A stretch of DNA of 6,484 bases from DATKQI01 sp035532755 (GTDB lineage: Bacteria > Pseudomonadota > Alphaproteobacteria > Acetobacterales > Acetobacteraceae), in contig DATKQI010000247.1 in the NCBI GenBank assembly GCA_035532755.1, positions 1 through 6,484 on the forward strand. The letters are read 5' to 3'. The translations under genes and the position numbers were made by a program. Of the stretch, positions 1 to 5,573 are shown in pieces. Under the pieces are notes generated by a model, which saw nothing but the letters and a program-made list of their open reading frames with translations, was not told the origin of the DNA and did no database searches. Position 1 is the stretch's first letter; every line of letters begins with the position of its first letter.

Positions 1-840
1 CGGGGGTTGACCGCGGCGGCGATGCAGGCGATCGCCGCGGAATTCAATTATTCCGAGAGCACCTTCCTGCTGCCGCCGGATGATCCGGCGCATACCGCGC
101 GCGTGCGCATCTTCACGCCGCGCCAGGAGCTTCCGTTCGCCGGGCATCCGAACATCGGCACAGCCTTCGTCGTGGCCGGGATCGGCGCGCTGTTCGGGCG
201 GCCGGTGGGCGAGGTGCTGCAGTTCGAGGAGGCAGCCGGGCTGGTGGCAGTTGCAGTCCAGCGCGTGGGCGATAGGGTCGTGGGGGCGCGGCTGACCGCG
301 CCGCAGCCGCTGACGACAGGGCAGGCCTGCCCGCCGGAAGCGGTCGCCGCCTGCGTGGACCTTTCGCCCGCCGATATCGTCACCGTGCACCATCCGCCCC
401 GCGTCGCCTCCGTCGGGCTGCCCTTTCTGTTCGCCGAACTGGCGAGCCTGGAGGCGCTGGCGCGCAGCCGGCCGGTTCTGGACGGCTTTGCGCGGCATCT
501 GCCGCGCGACGGGGCGGACGCGATCCATCTCTATGTGCGCGATGCGGCGCGCGGGCCGGGTGCGGTGCGGGCGCGTGTCTTCGCGCCGCTGGACAACATC
601 TGGGAAGATCCTGCGACCGGCAGCGCCAACGCCGCGCTGGTCGCTCTGCTTGCCGACCTGATGCCGGAACGAGACTACGACCTGCATCTTTCCATCCTTC
701 AGGGTGTGGAGATGGGGCGGCCGAGCCTGCTCGATGCCGAGGCCGTCAAGCGTGATGGCCGGGTAGGCGGCGTGCATATCGGCGGGCGATGCGTGCACGT
801 AATGGCGGGGCGGCTGGCGCTCGACGGCGCCATGCCCTGA
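1..840 (+). CDS. PhzF family isomerase/epimerase, 5' partial
   Basis: The reading frame is already open at base 1, and 279 codons are present up to TGA at 838-840. PhzF-type proteins are diaminopimelate-epimerase-fold enzymes that isomerise small acids such as the phenazine precursor DHHA, but most genomic members have unknown substrates. Family hallmarks are visible. The NYSES segment carries the catalytic Glu (fragment residue 19, codon 55-57; E45 in Pseudomonas PhzF). The F-A-G-H-P-N motif carries the conserved His (residue 49). The late EDPATGSA loop (Asp at residue 203) is also present. About 26 N-terminal residues, normally the first strand with a GNP motif, are missing at the left edge. 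The TTG at 7 and ATG at 22 are therefore internal codons, not starts. No phenazine genes are nearby, so a phenazine role is not supported. It converges on ogt with a 4-bp gap. Confidence 0.93.
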   Translation, partial: RGLTAAAMQAIAAEFNYSESTFLLPPDDPAHTARVRIFTPRQELPFAGHPNIGTAFVVAGIGALFGRPVGEVLQFEEAAGLVAVAVQRVGDRVVGARLTAPQPLTTGQACPPEAVAACVDLSPADIVTVHHPPRVASVGLPFLFAELASLEALARSRPVLDGFARHLPRDGADAIHLYVRDAARGPGAVRARVFAPLDNIWEDPATGSANAALVALLADLMPERDYDLHLSILQGVEMGRPSLLDAEAVKRDGRVGGVHIGGRCVHVMAGRLALDGAMP

Positions 841-862
841 GCAGTCAGACGACGATGGCGCC
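826..862. terminator. Nested hairpin across the convergent phzF/ogt stops
   Basis: GGCGCCAT at 826-833 pairs perfectly with ATGGCGCC at 855-862. Inside it, CTGA (837-840) pairs with TCAG (845-848) around a 4-nt loop. The structure reads the same way on both strands and lies exactly where two convergent genes end; both TGA stop codons sit in the inner stem. No T-tract follows on either side, so it is not a classic intrinsic terminator. It could still act as a bidirectional 3'-end structure. The outer stem codes in both proteins, and GGCGCC is self-complementary, so chance is possible. Confidence 0.3.
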
Positions 863-1348
863 TTCATGCCGGAGCAGCCATTCCTTGCGATGGAGGCCGC
901 CGCCGTAGCCGGTCAGGCTGGCGTCCGCGCCGATCACGCGATGGCACGGTACGACGATGGCGACGGGGTTGGCGCCGTTGGCGAGACCGACCGCGCGTAC
1001 GGCCGTCGGGCGGCCGATTTGCACTGCGAGCCGGCCGTAGCTGGTCGTCGTGCCAGGCGGAATCCGGCGCAGGGCCGACCAGACGAGACGCTGGAACGCA
1101 GTGCCGCCGGTCTCCACCGGAATGCGGTCGAGTGCTGCGATATCTCCGGCGAAGTAGGCTTCGATGCTCTCGCCGGCCGCGCCCGGCCTGTTTGCCGGAA
1201 CCAGCGTGCAGTCGCCGTAGTGCCGCCGGAGCAGGTGGTGCAGGCGGTGCTCGTGGTCTTCGAAATCGAGCGCCCGCAGCTTTTCACCCTCCGAGACGAG
1301 CAGAATCGTCCCGATCGGGGAGGGGATGCGGTCGAGCCGGAGTTTCAC
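845..1348 (-). CDS. ogt: Methylated-DNA--protein-cysteine methyltransferase
   Basis: This 167-residue protein removes the methyl group from O6-methylguanine (and O4-methylthymine) in DNA by irreversible transfer to its own cysteine. The active-site motif I-V-V-P-C-H-R is at residues 131-137, with Cys135 as acceptor. The preceding SYGRLA stretch (103-108), the A-V-R-A-V-G-L-A-N-G-A-N-P helix (116-128) with its Asn hinge, G-Y-G-G-G-L (147-152) and the K-E-W-L-L end are all typical. The length is that of a single-domain Ogt without an Ada N-terminus. The start is GTG at 1348, chosen because GGAGAAG lies just upstream and because residues M-K-L-R-L-D-R-I-P-S-P-I-G match family N-termini. It begins inside the 3' end of the AlkA fusion gene (65-bp overlap, different frame), so translational coupling is likely. 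The stop is 4 bp from the phzF stop. Confidence 0.96.
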   Translation of the reverse strand: MKLRLDRIPSPIGTILLVSEGEKLRALDFEDHEHRLHHLLRRHYGDCTLVPANRPGAAGESIEAYFAGDIAALDRIPVETGGTAFQRLVWSALRRIPPGTTTSYGRLAVQIGRPTAVRAVGLANGANPVAIVVPCHRVIGADASLTGYGGGLHRKEWLLRHEGAIVV

Positions 1349-2870
1349 GGGGCTTCTCCATCGTCACATCAGGGGGCGTCACGTCAGGGGGCGTCGCGCC
1401 GGAGGGTGCGGCGGCCTCGGCGGTCCACAGATGCAAGGTGGCGTAGGCGCGCCAAGGGCGCCACGATTCGGCACGAGCCAGGAGTTGCGCCGGGGTTGGC
1501 CGCCCTTTGTCGGTCGCCATCGCGCGGAGCAGGCCGATATCGGCTGCCGGAAAGGCGTCGGGTTCTCGCAGCGCGCGCATGGCGATGTACTGCGCCGTCC
1601 ATTCCCCGATGCCGGGGAGCGTCCGCAGGCGGAGGATCGCATCCTCGAGCCCCTGGCTGGCTTCGAACAACCGGGGATCGGCTGCCGCGGCGGCGGCCAG
1701 GGCGGAGATCGCGGCGGCACGGGCGCGCGGCATGCCGAGCCTCGTGGCGAGTTCAGCCTCCGCCAGCCGGCCAGGGGCGGGGAAGACGGCGCAGAGTCCG
1801 GCGGCGTGGCCATCGGTTGCCAGCGGGGTGCCAAAGGCCGCGACCAACTTTCCAGCGAGCCGGGTGGCCGCGCCGACCGTGATCTGCTGGCCGAGGATGC
1901 CGCGCACCGCCAGTTCGAAGCCATCCCACGCGCCCGGCACCCGCAGGCCCGGCCTTGCCGCCACCAGCGGGGCCAGATGCGAGTCCTCGGACAGGTGCGA
2001 TCCGATGACGGCGGGGTCCGCCCCGAGATCGAAGATGCGGCGAATGCGGTTCACGATCGCGGGAAGTGCCGTGACGAGCGGGAAACGGATCGTCGCGGCG
2101 AGCGCGTGCGCGCCCTTCCGGGCCGGGCGCACGGCGATGCTTCCGTGGCTGTCGCCGAGGGAGATCGTGCGCGCGTAGCTGTCGGCCTCCACCTGCTCGA
2201 TGCCGGGGATGGCGCGTGCTGCCAGGAAGGCGATCAGCGACGGCCAGTCATAGGGCGGTTTGTACGGCAGGACGAGCGTGATCGCGGTGCTGCCGGCCGT
2301 TTCGATCGCCGCCTTGCCGCGCCGGAGGCTGCGGGGCGGGCGGCCGTAGAGCTTGTGGAAGGTGTCGTTGAAGCGGCGAAGGCTGCCGAAGCCGGCGGCG
2401 AAGGCGATCTCGGCCATCGGCAGCCGCGTGTCGGAGATCAACTGCTTGGCGAACAGCACGCGCCGCGTCTGCGCGACCGCATTGGGCGACGCGCCGAGGT
2501 GCTGGCGGAACAGCCGGCGAAGCTGCCGTTCGCCGAGCCCGAGGCGGCCCGCCAGCCCGTCCACGCTATCATCGTTGAGCGCGCCCGCCGCGATCAGCGC
2601 CATCGCGCGGGAGACGGTGCTGGCCGTGCCGTGCCAGGCGGCGAGATCTGGCGTGGTTTCCGGCCGGCAGCGCAGGCAGGGGCGGAACCCGGCCTCCTGC
2701 GCCGCCGCCGCGCTGGGCATGAAGATGATATGCTCCAGCTTCGGCGGGCGTGCCGGGCAGATGGGGCGGCAGTAGATGCCGGTGGTTCGGACAGCGGTGA
2801 AGAACTGCCCGTCGAAACGGGCATCGCGCGTCAGAAGGGCCCGGTAGCAGGCGTCTCGATCGAGGTGCAT
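1284..2870 (-). CDS. alkA: AdaA-AlkA fusion: DNA-3-methyladenine glycosylase
   Basis: The 528-residue protein has three parts. First is an N-terminal Ada zinc domain with four Cys at 34, 38, 65 and 68, the same 4/27/3 spacing as E. coli Ada; Cys34 corresponds to the methylphosphotriester acceptor. Second is an AraC-type helix-turn-helix at about 82-182. Third is an AlkA-like glycosylase from about 195 to 482, with an AlkA N-terminal fold, the I-L-G-Q-Q-I segment (325-330), a helix-hairpin-helix (L-P-G-I-G-E-W-T, 418-425) and the catalytic Asp444. It should excise N3-/N7-alkylated purines and may also repair phosphotriesters or sense damage. The same fusion followed by ogt is known from mycobacteria. 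Odd points: no Shine-Dalgarno before the ATG (only a C6 run), and a 46-residue Pro-rich tail beyond the usual L-H-L-W end that overlaps ogt. The DNA-binding part may let it regulate its own operon, but that is inferred. Confidence 0.94.
   Translation of the reverse strand: MHLDRDACYRALLTRDARFDGQFFTAVRTTGIYCRPICPARPPKLEHIIFMPSAAAAQEAGFRPCLRCRPETTPDLAAWHGTASTVSRAMALIAAGALNDDSVDGLAGRLGLGERQLRRLFRQHLGASPNAVAQTRRVLFAKQLISDTRLPMAEIAFAAGFGSLRRFNDTFHKLYGRPPRSLRRGKAAIETAGSTAITLVLPYKPPYDWPSLIAFLAARAIPGIEQVEADSYARTISLGDSHGSIAVRPARKGAHALAATIRFPLVTALPAIVNRIRRIFDLGADPAVIGSHLSEDSHLAPLVAARPGLRVPGAWDGFELAVRGILGQQITVGAATRLAGKLVAAFGTPLATDGHAAGLCAVFPAPGRLAEAELATRLGMPRARAAAISALAAAAAADPRLFEASQGLEDAILRLRTLPGIGEWTAQYIAMRALREPDAFPAADIGLLRAMATDKGRPTPAQLLARAESWRPWRAYATLHLWTAEAAAPSGATPPDVTPPDVTMEKPRETPARPHPLPDRDDSARLGG
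1353..1359 (-). promoter_or_regulatory. Shine-Dalgarno of ogt
   Basis: On the minus strand GGAGAAG ends 4 nt before the GTG start of ogt, with the GGAG core 7 nt away. It lies within the alkA coding sequence and fixes the ogt start at 1348. Confidence 0.7.
1366..1395. repeat. Tandem 15-bp repeat in the alkA 3' tail
   Basis: Two adjacent 15-bp units, 1366-1380 and 1381-1395, differ at one base (third position, A versus G). Each contains a run of five G (+ strand). They encode a duplicated T-P-P-D-V in the AlkA tail, just upstream of the ogt ribosome-binding site. The unit is a multiple of three, so copy-number change would not shift frame, but slippage in the G5 runs would. Confidence 0.85.
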
Positions 2871-2937
2871 GGGGGGATCATGGCGCAGAAACCATCATTG
2901 TTCTCGCCATTTTCGGACTTCATTGGAATCATGGCTG
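2871..2937. other. Gap between PNPOx gene and alkA
   Basis: These 67 bp are the only non-coding stretch inside the minus-strand block and are richer in A+T than the genes around it. I found no convincing -35/-10 pair and no AAT-N6-GCAA Ada box on the minus strand. Several out-of-frame ATGs precede the alkA start. The alkA gene could be transcribed through from GST/PNPOx or from a weak promoter here; the sequence does not decide. Confidence 0.4.
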
Positions 2938-3864
2938 TCAGGCTGCCCAGCTTCCGGTGCGTTCCGTGGTCGGGGCATAGCCGCGCAGCGACCAGCGCAG
3001 CGACAGCGCGCCACGGCGGCGCCAGCCGTGGGAAACGCGCACGCGCCAGAGCCGCTCGGCGCCCTGAAATCGGGCCGCTTCGGTGCTGCTCCAGGCCACC
3101 TCCACCTCGCCGGAGAGATGCAGCAGGTCGCCACGCGCGAAATCCACGAAAACGAGGGCAGCGCGCGGGCAGAGCAGGAAGTTGCCGAGCGTGTTGAAGT
3201 AGCGGTTCCCGCGGAAATCCGGGATCGTCAGCGTCTCACCATCCACCCGGACGAAGCCGGGCCGGCCGCCGCGGTGCGAGATGTCCACCCCGCCGGCCCG
3301 CTGCGCGCGTTCGCCGGAGGTGGACGCGACGAAGAAGGTATCGGCCGCGCGGATGAGGCCTGCGGCTTCCGCATCCAGCGCAACCAGGTTTTCCGCCGGT
3401 CCGCCGGGCAGTTCGGCCGGCGGCGCCGGGTTCAGCTCGCGTGCCTGGATGTACTGCGGGCAGTTGCCGAAGCTCTGCTCCACAGCGATCGTGAGGCCTC
3501 CGGTGCCGACGTCGGTGATGCGGCCGTTCACGCGGTTTCGCCGGCGCGTGGCGAGATCGATGCCGAGCGCGCCGATGCGGGCACCCGGGCGGAAACTCGT
3601 GGCGGCGGGGTCGTTGGGGGCCGCGGTGGACCCGATCTCCAAGGTTCGCGGGTCGGGGCTTGTGATGAATCCGGGCGGGCCTGTGAGGATCGTGGCGGCG
3701 GGCCAGCCGGCCGGGTCCACGGCGGCGATCGGCAGGAAGGGCAGCAGGGTGAAGAAGCTGCGGTGCTGGCCGGGCATCTCTTCCCGGATCGCGGCGCCCT
3801 GAAGCTGCACGCCGGCCAGTTCCTGCGCGGCCAGTTCTCCTTCGTGGAAAGAACCGAGGGTCAT
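2938..3864 (-). CDS. PNPOx-like flavin-nucleotide-binding protein
   Basis: This 308-residue protein resembles the pyridoxamine-5'-phosphate-oxidase-like split-barrel family (COG3576 type), whose members bind flavin nucleotides but mostly lack a proven reaction. Two barrel copies are visible and can be aligned by eye. Copy one is about residues 35-140: P-G-F-I at 64-67, T-L-E-I at 74-77, A-T-R-R-R-N-R-V-N-G-R at 105-115. Copy two is about 165-260: P-G-F-V at 202-205, T-L-T-I at 211-214, G-N-R-Y-F-N-T-L-G-N at 219-228. The G-N-C-P-Q-Y-I-Q motif at 133-140 is characteristic of this family. It is not a PdxH. The start at 3864 was chosen over the in-frame ATG at 4023: M-T-L-G-S-F-H-E-G-E-L-A-A-Q looks like family N-termini, and it forms an ATGA overlap with the GST stop. 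No Shine-Dalgarno is seen, consistent with translational coupling to GST. Confidence 0.87.
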   Translation of the reverse strand: MTLGSFHEGELAAQELAGVQLQGAAIREEMPGQHRSFFTLLPFLPIAAVDPAGWPAATILTGPPGFITSPDPRTLEIGSTAAPNDPAATSFRPGARIGALGIDLATRRRNRVNGRITDVGTGGLTIAVEQSFGNCPQYIQARELNPAPPAELPGGPAENLVALDAEAAGLIRAADTFFVASTSGERAQRAGGVDISHRGGRPGFVRVDGETLTIPDFRGNRYFNTLGNFLLCPRAALVFVDFARGDLLHLSGEVEVAWSSTEAARFQGAERLWRVRVSHGWRRRGALSLRWSLRGYAPTTERTGSWAA

Positions 3865-4466
3865 GACACGGGCATCGGCTTGAAGTACGGCAATGCCTCC
3901 ACGCGCTCCAGCCACGCCTGGATGGCCGGATAGGGGGCGAGCGGGATGCCGCCTTCCGGGGCGGCGGAGACATAGCTGTAGCAGGCGAGGTCGGCGATCG
4001 TGGGGGTTCCCGCGGCAAGCCACGCGCGCGCCGCCAGATGATCATCCATGAAGCGGAACAGGCGTGCGGCGATTTCATGTGCTTGCGCGAGGTCGGCTTG
4101 CAGCGCCCAGCGGGTGATCATCCGCGCCGTCGCCGGCCCGTGCATCACCTCCCCGGCCGCGATCGACAGCCAGCGCTGGACCCTGGCCGCGGCGACGGGT
4201 TCCTCGGGCAGCCACGTGCCGCCGGCATCGTAGCGTTTCGCCAGATAGACCAGGATCGCATTGGAATCGGGCAGGATGAGATCGCCATCCTCGAGCACCG
4301 GGATCTGGCCGAGCAGGTTGAGGGCCCGGAACTCCGGGCTGGTTCGCACCGCGGCGGGTGCGGCGCTGAAGCGATAGCCGAGGCCGAGCATGCCGAGCAG
4401 CAGCTCGACCCGGTGGGTGTGGCCGGACAGCTTGGTGCCATGGACGGTGATTGTTGGCGGCGGCAT
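3861..4466 (-). CDS. Glutathione S-transferase family protein
   Basis: The 201-residue protein has the two-domain GST layout. The N-terminal thioredoxin-like domain (about 5-80) holds K-L-S-G-H-T-H-R at 12-19, where Ser14 is the likely glutathione-activating or contacting residue, the cis-Pro in Q-I-P-V-L-E (Pro56), and the D-S pair (67-68) that contacts the gamma-glutamyl group. The helical C-terminal domain has the N-capping box T-I-A-D (156-159). GSTs conjugate glutathione to electrophiles, so detoxifying alkylating compounds is conceivable here, but the substrate is unknown. The start at 4466 is supported by AAGGGG five bases upstream; the frame stays open further upstream, but that would run into the divergent lysR. 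The stop overlaps the PNPOx start as ATGA (3864-3861), which makes these two genes an operon. It is divergent from lysR, which is its probable regulator. Confidence 0.92.
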   Translation of the reverse strand: MPPPTITVHGTKLSGHTHRVELLLGMLGLGYRFSAAPAAVRTSPEFRALNLLGQIPVLEDGDLILPDSNAILVYLAKRYDAGGTWLPEEPVAAARVQRWLSIAAGEVMHGPATARMITRWALQADLAQAHEIAARLFRFMDDHLAARAWLAAGTPTIADLACYSYVSAAPEGGIPLAPYPAIQAWLERVEALPYFKPMPVS

Positions 4467-4471
4467 GGATG

Positions 4472-4477
4472 CCCCTT
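4472..4477 (-). promoter_or_regulatory. Shine-Dalgarno of the GST gene
   Basis: On the minus strand AAGGGG lies 5 nt before the ATG at 4466. This decides the start against the longer in-frame ORF that extends into the lysR region. Confidence 0.65.
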
Positions 4478-4492
4478 TCGATCCGATGTCAG

Positions 4493-4517
4493 CCGGGCAG
4501 AGATATTCCTTGCCCGG
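4493..4517. promoter_or_regulatory. Perfect inverted repeat, candidate LysR operator
   Basis: CCGGGCA (4493-4499) and TGCCCGG (4511-4517) are perfect 7-bp inverted arms with an 11-nt AT-richer centre. It lies in the divergent GST/lysR region, 27 to 51 bp upstream of the GST start. It could be an operator for the LysR regulator or, as RNA, a hairpin in the GST leader. It does not match the textbook T-N11-A core (the inner bases are A and T the other way round). A second, smaller repeat, GTTC-N5-GAAC, follows at 4517-4529. Confidence 0.4.
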
Positions 4518-4572
4518 TTCGTGGTGAACGCTGCTATTTTGCAAATTAATCTTCCAGCTAATGGAATACCGG

Positions 4573-5475
4573 ATGGACCGCCTGGACGAATTGGCCGTGT
4601 TCGCGGCCATCCTGGACACCGGCAGCCTGGCCGCCGCGGGGCGCCGGTTGCGCCGTTCCCCGCCGGCCGTGACGCGCGCGCTCGCAGCACTGGAGGAACG
4701 CACGGGGGCCCGCCTGCTGGAGCGCACCACGAGAAACCTGGCTCCGACCGAGGCGGGATTGCGCCTGGGCGAGCAGGCGCGCCGCGTGCTCGCCGACTAT
4801 CGGGATGCCATGCGCGGCGCGGATGCGGAGCAGAAGCTGCGCGGGCTGCTGCGGGTGACGGCACCCGTGATCTTCGGGCGCAAGCACGTGATGCCACTGG
4901 TTTCGGCTTTCCTCGCTGCCTTCCCCGCGATGCAGGTTGAACTGGTCCTGTCCGATGGCAATCTCGATCTGATCGAGGAAGGGCTGGATGTCGCCGTGCG
5001 CATCGGGAAGCTGGCCGATTCGGGGATGGTTGTCCGGCGGGTCGGGCAGGTGCGGCGCGTGACGGTGGCGAGCCCGGGCTATCTTGCGGGGAAAGGCGTG
5101 CCGGAGCGGCCGGCGGATCTGGCGAAGCACGACATCATCTTCACGTCCCGGCGGCCGGACCCGGTTGCATGGCGCTTCGGCACGGGCGGGCGCGGCCCTG
5201 TCGTCCGCCTCTCGCCAAGGCTGATGGTGAACGAGGGGGAAGCAGCGCTGTTCGCGGCACGGGAGGGACACGGGATCACGCGGGCGCTGTCCTACCAGGT
5301 GGCGGAGGATTTCGCCGCGGGGGCGCTGGTGCGGTTGCTTGCCCGCTTCGAGCCGCCGCCGCTGCCGGTCCAGCTTGTCGTGCCCAGCGCACGAAACCTG
5401 CCGTTGCGGGTGCGCGCATTCCTCGACCATGCGGCGCAGAGGCTGGGTGCGCTGGAGGTGATCGGCGGCCCCTGA
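4573..5475 (+). CDS. LysR-family transcriptional regulator
   Basis: The 300-residue protein (304 if the ATG at 4561 is used) has a winged helix-turn-helix at about residues 4-62 (D-E-L-A-V-F, G-S-L-A-A-A, S-P-P-A-V-T-R-A-L-A-A-L-E, then R-T-T-R and P-T-E-A-G). A periplasmic-binding-protein-like effector domain of the CrgA type follows from about 87 to 295. I prefer the start at 4573 because M-D-R-L-D-E-L-A-V-F is the common N-terminus of this subgroup and GGA lies 7 nt upstream, whereas the ATG at 4561 has no ribosome-binding site. LysR regulators bind DNA as tetramers and usually control a divergent neighbour, here GST-PNPOx. The inducer cannot be deduced. The stop lies 98 bp before ada, and no terminator hairpin was seen between them. 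Confidence 0.95.
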   Translation: MDRLDELAVFAAILDTGSLAAAGRRLRRSPPAVTRALAALEERTGARLLERTTRNLAPTEAGLRLGEQARRVLADYRDAMRGADAEQKLRGLLRVTAPVIFGRKHVMPLVSAFLAAFPAMQVELVLSDGNLDLIEEGLDVAVRIGKLADSGMVVRRVGQVRRVTVASPGYLAGKGVPERPADLAKHDIIFTSRRPDPVAWRFGTGGRGPVVRLSPRLMVNEGEAALFAAREGHGITRALSYQVAEDFAAGALVRLLARFEPPPLPVQLVVPSARNLPLRVRAFLDHAAQRLGALEVIGGP

Positions 5476-5484
5476 TGCCATCGG

Positions 5485-5497
5485 AATTCGAAAGCAA
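5485..5497 (+). promoter_or_regulatory. Candidate Ada box upstream of ada
   Basis: AAT (5485-5487), six bases, then GCAA (5494-5497) matches the E. coli Ada binding site as I know it (A box AAT, B box GCAA, 6-bp spacer) at all seven defined bases. It lies 76 bp before the ada start, a position suited to an activator bound upstream of -35. A possible but poor promoter follows: GTGCGG (5506-5511), 17 bp, CATCAT (5529-5534). A weak basal promoter would fit an activator-dependent gene. This suggests that methylated Ada activates its own gene. Confidence 0.5.
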
Positions 5498-5559
5498 GAG
5501 CCGGAGTGCGGGTGGTGCGCGCAAGCTTCATCATCGCCCCATGTTGAAGCCTTCGGATC

Positions 5560-5564
5560 AAGGA
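5560..5564 (+). promoter_or_regulatory. Shine-Dalgarno of ada
   Basis: AAGGA abuts the ATG at 5565 with no spacing but lies 9 nt before the in-frame ATG at 5574. The site therefore favours 5574 as the start. Confidence 0.6.
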
Positions 5565-5573
5565 ATGATTATC

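Larger units (their letters stand above)
4467..4572. promoter_or_regulatory. Divergent promoter region GST/lysR
   Basis: This 106-bp gap must hold promoters for both directions. Besides the inverted repeats it contains an AT-rich patch (about 4535-4550) that includes the palindrome TTTGCAAA (4538-4545), and ATTA-N10-TAAT (4545-4562) overlapping the upstream lysR ATG. For lysR a weak pair is TTGCCC (4510-4515) with TATTTT (4535-4540), but the 19-nt spacing is long. No convincing GST promoter boxes were found. The layout is that usual for LysR regulators and their targets. Confidence 0.5.

Noticed and set aside
1..840. Phenazine biosynthesis role for the PhzF-like gene
   Set aside because: No other phz gene is present, and most PhzF-family proteins outside phenazine clusters have different, unknown substrates.
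866..1882. 338-codon plus-strand frame opposite ogt and alkA
   Set aside because: It crosses two well-supported minus-strand genes and has no recognisable domain.
1326..3197. 623-codon open frame on the plus strand, longer than alkA itself
   Set aside because: It is antisense to AdaA-AlkA, which has full family motifs. The frame is Arg/Gly/Ala-rich without recognisable domains, as expected for the opposite strand of a high-GC gene.
2869..3933. 354-codon plus-strand frame opposite the PNPOx gene
   Set aside because: The minus strand gives a coherent double split-barrel protein. The plus-strand product is low-complexity Gly/Arg/Ala.
3865..4023. In-frame N-terminal extension of the PNPOx protein (53 residues)
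   Set aside because: It lies entirely inside the GST coding region, is Arg/Pro/Gly-rich, and adds nothing seen in the family; the ATGA overlap start is preferred.
4467..4730. In-frame N-terminal extension of GST (88 residues)
   Set aside because: It would run antisense into lysR. The thioredoxin-like fold begins at once after ATG 4466, which has a good Shine-Dalgarno.
4558..5481. 307-codon minus-strand frame opposite lysR
   Set aside because: The plus strand encodes a complete LysR regulator. The antisense product is His/Arg/Pro-rich with no motif.
5550..5563. CCTT-N6-AAGG hairpin that could mask the ada Shine-Dalgarno
   Set aside because: Only four base pairs with flanking mismatches; too weak to call a regulatory structure.
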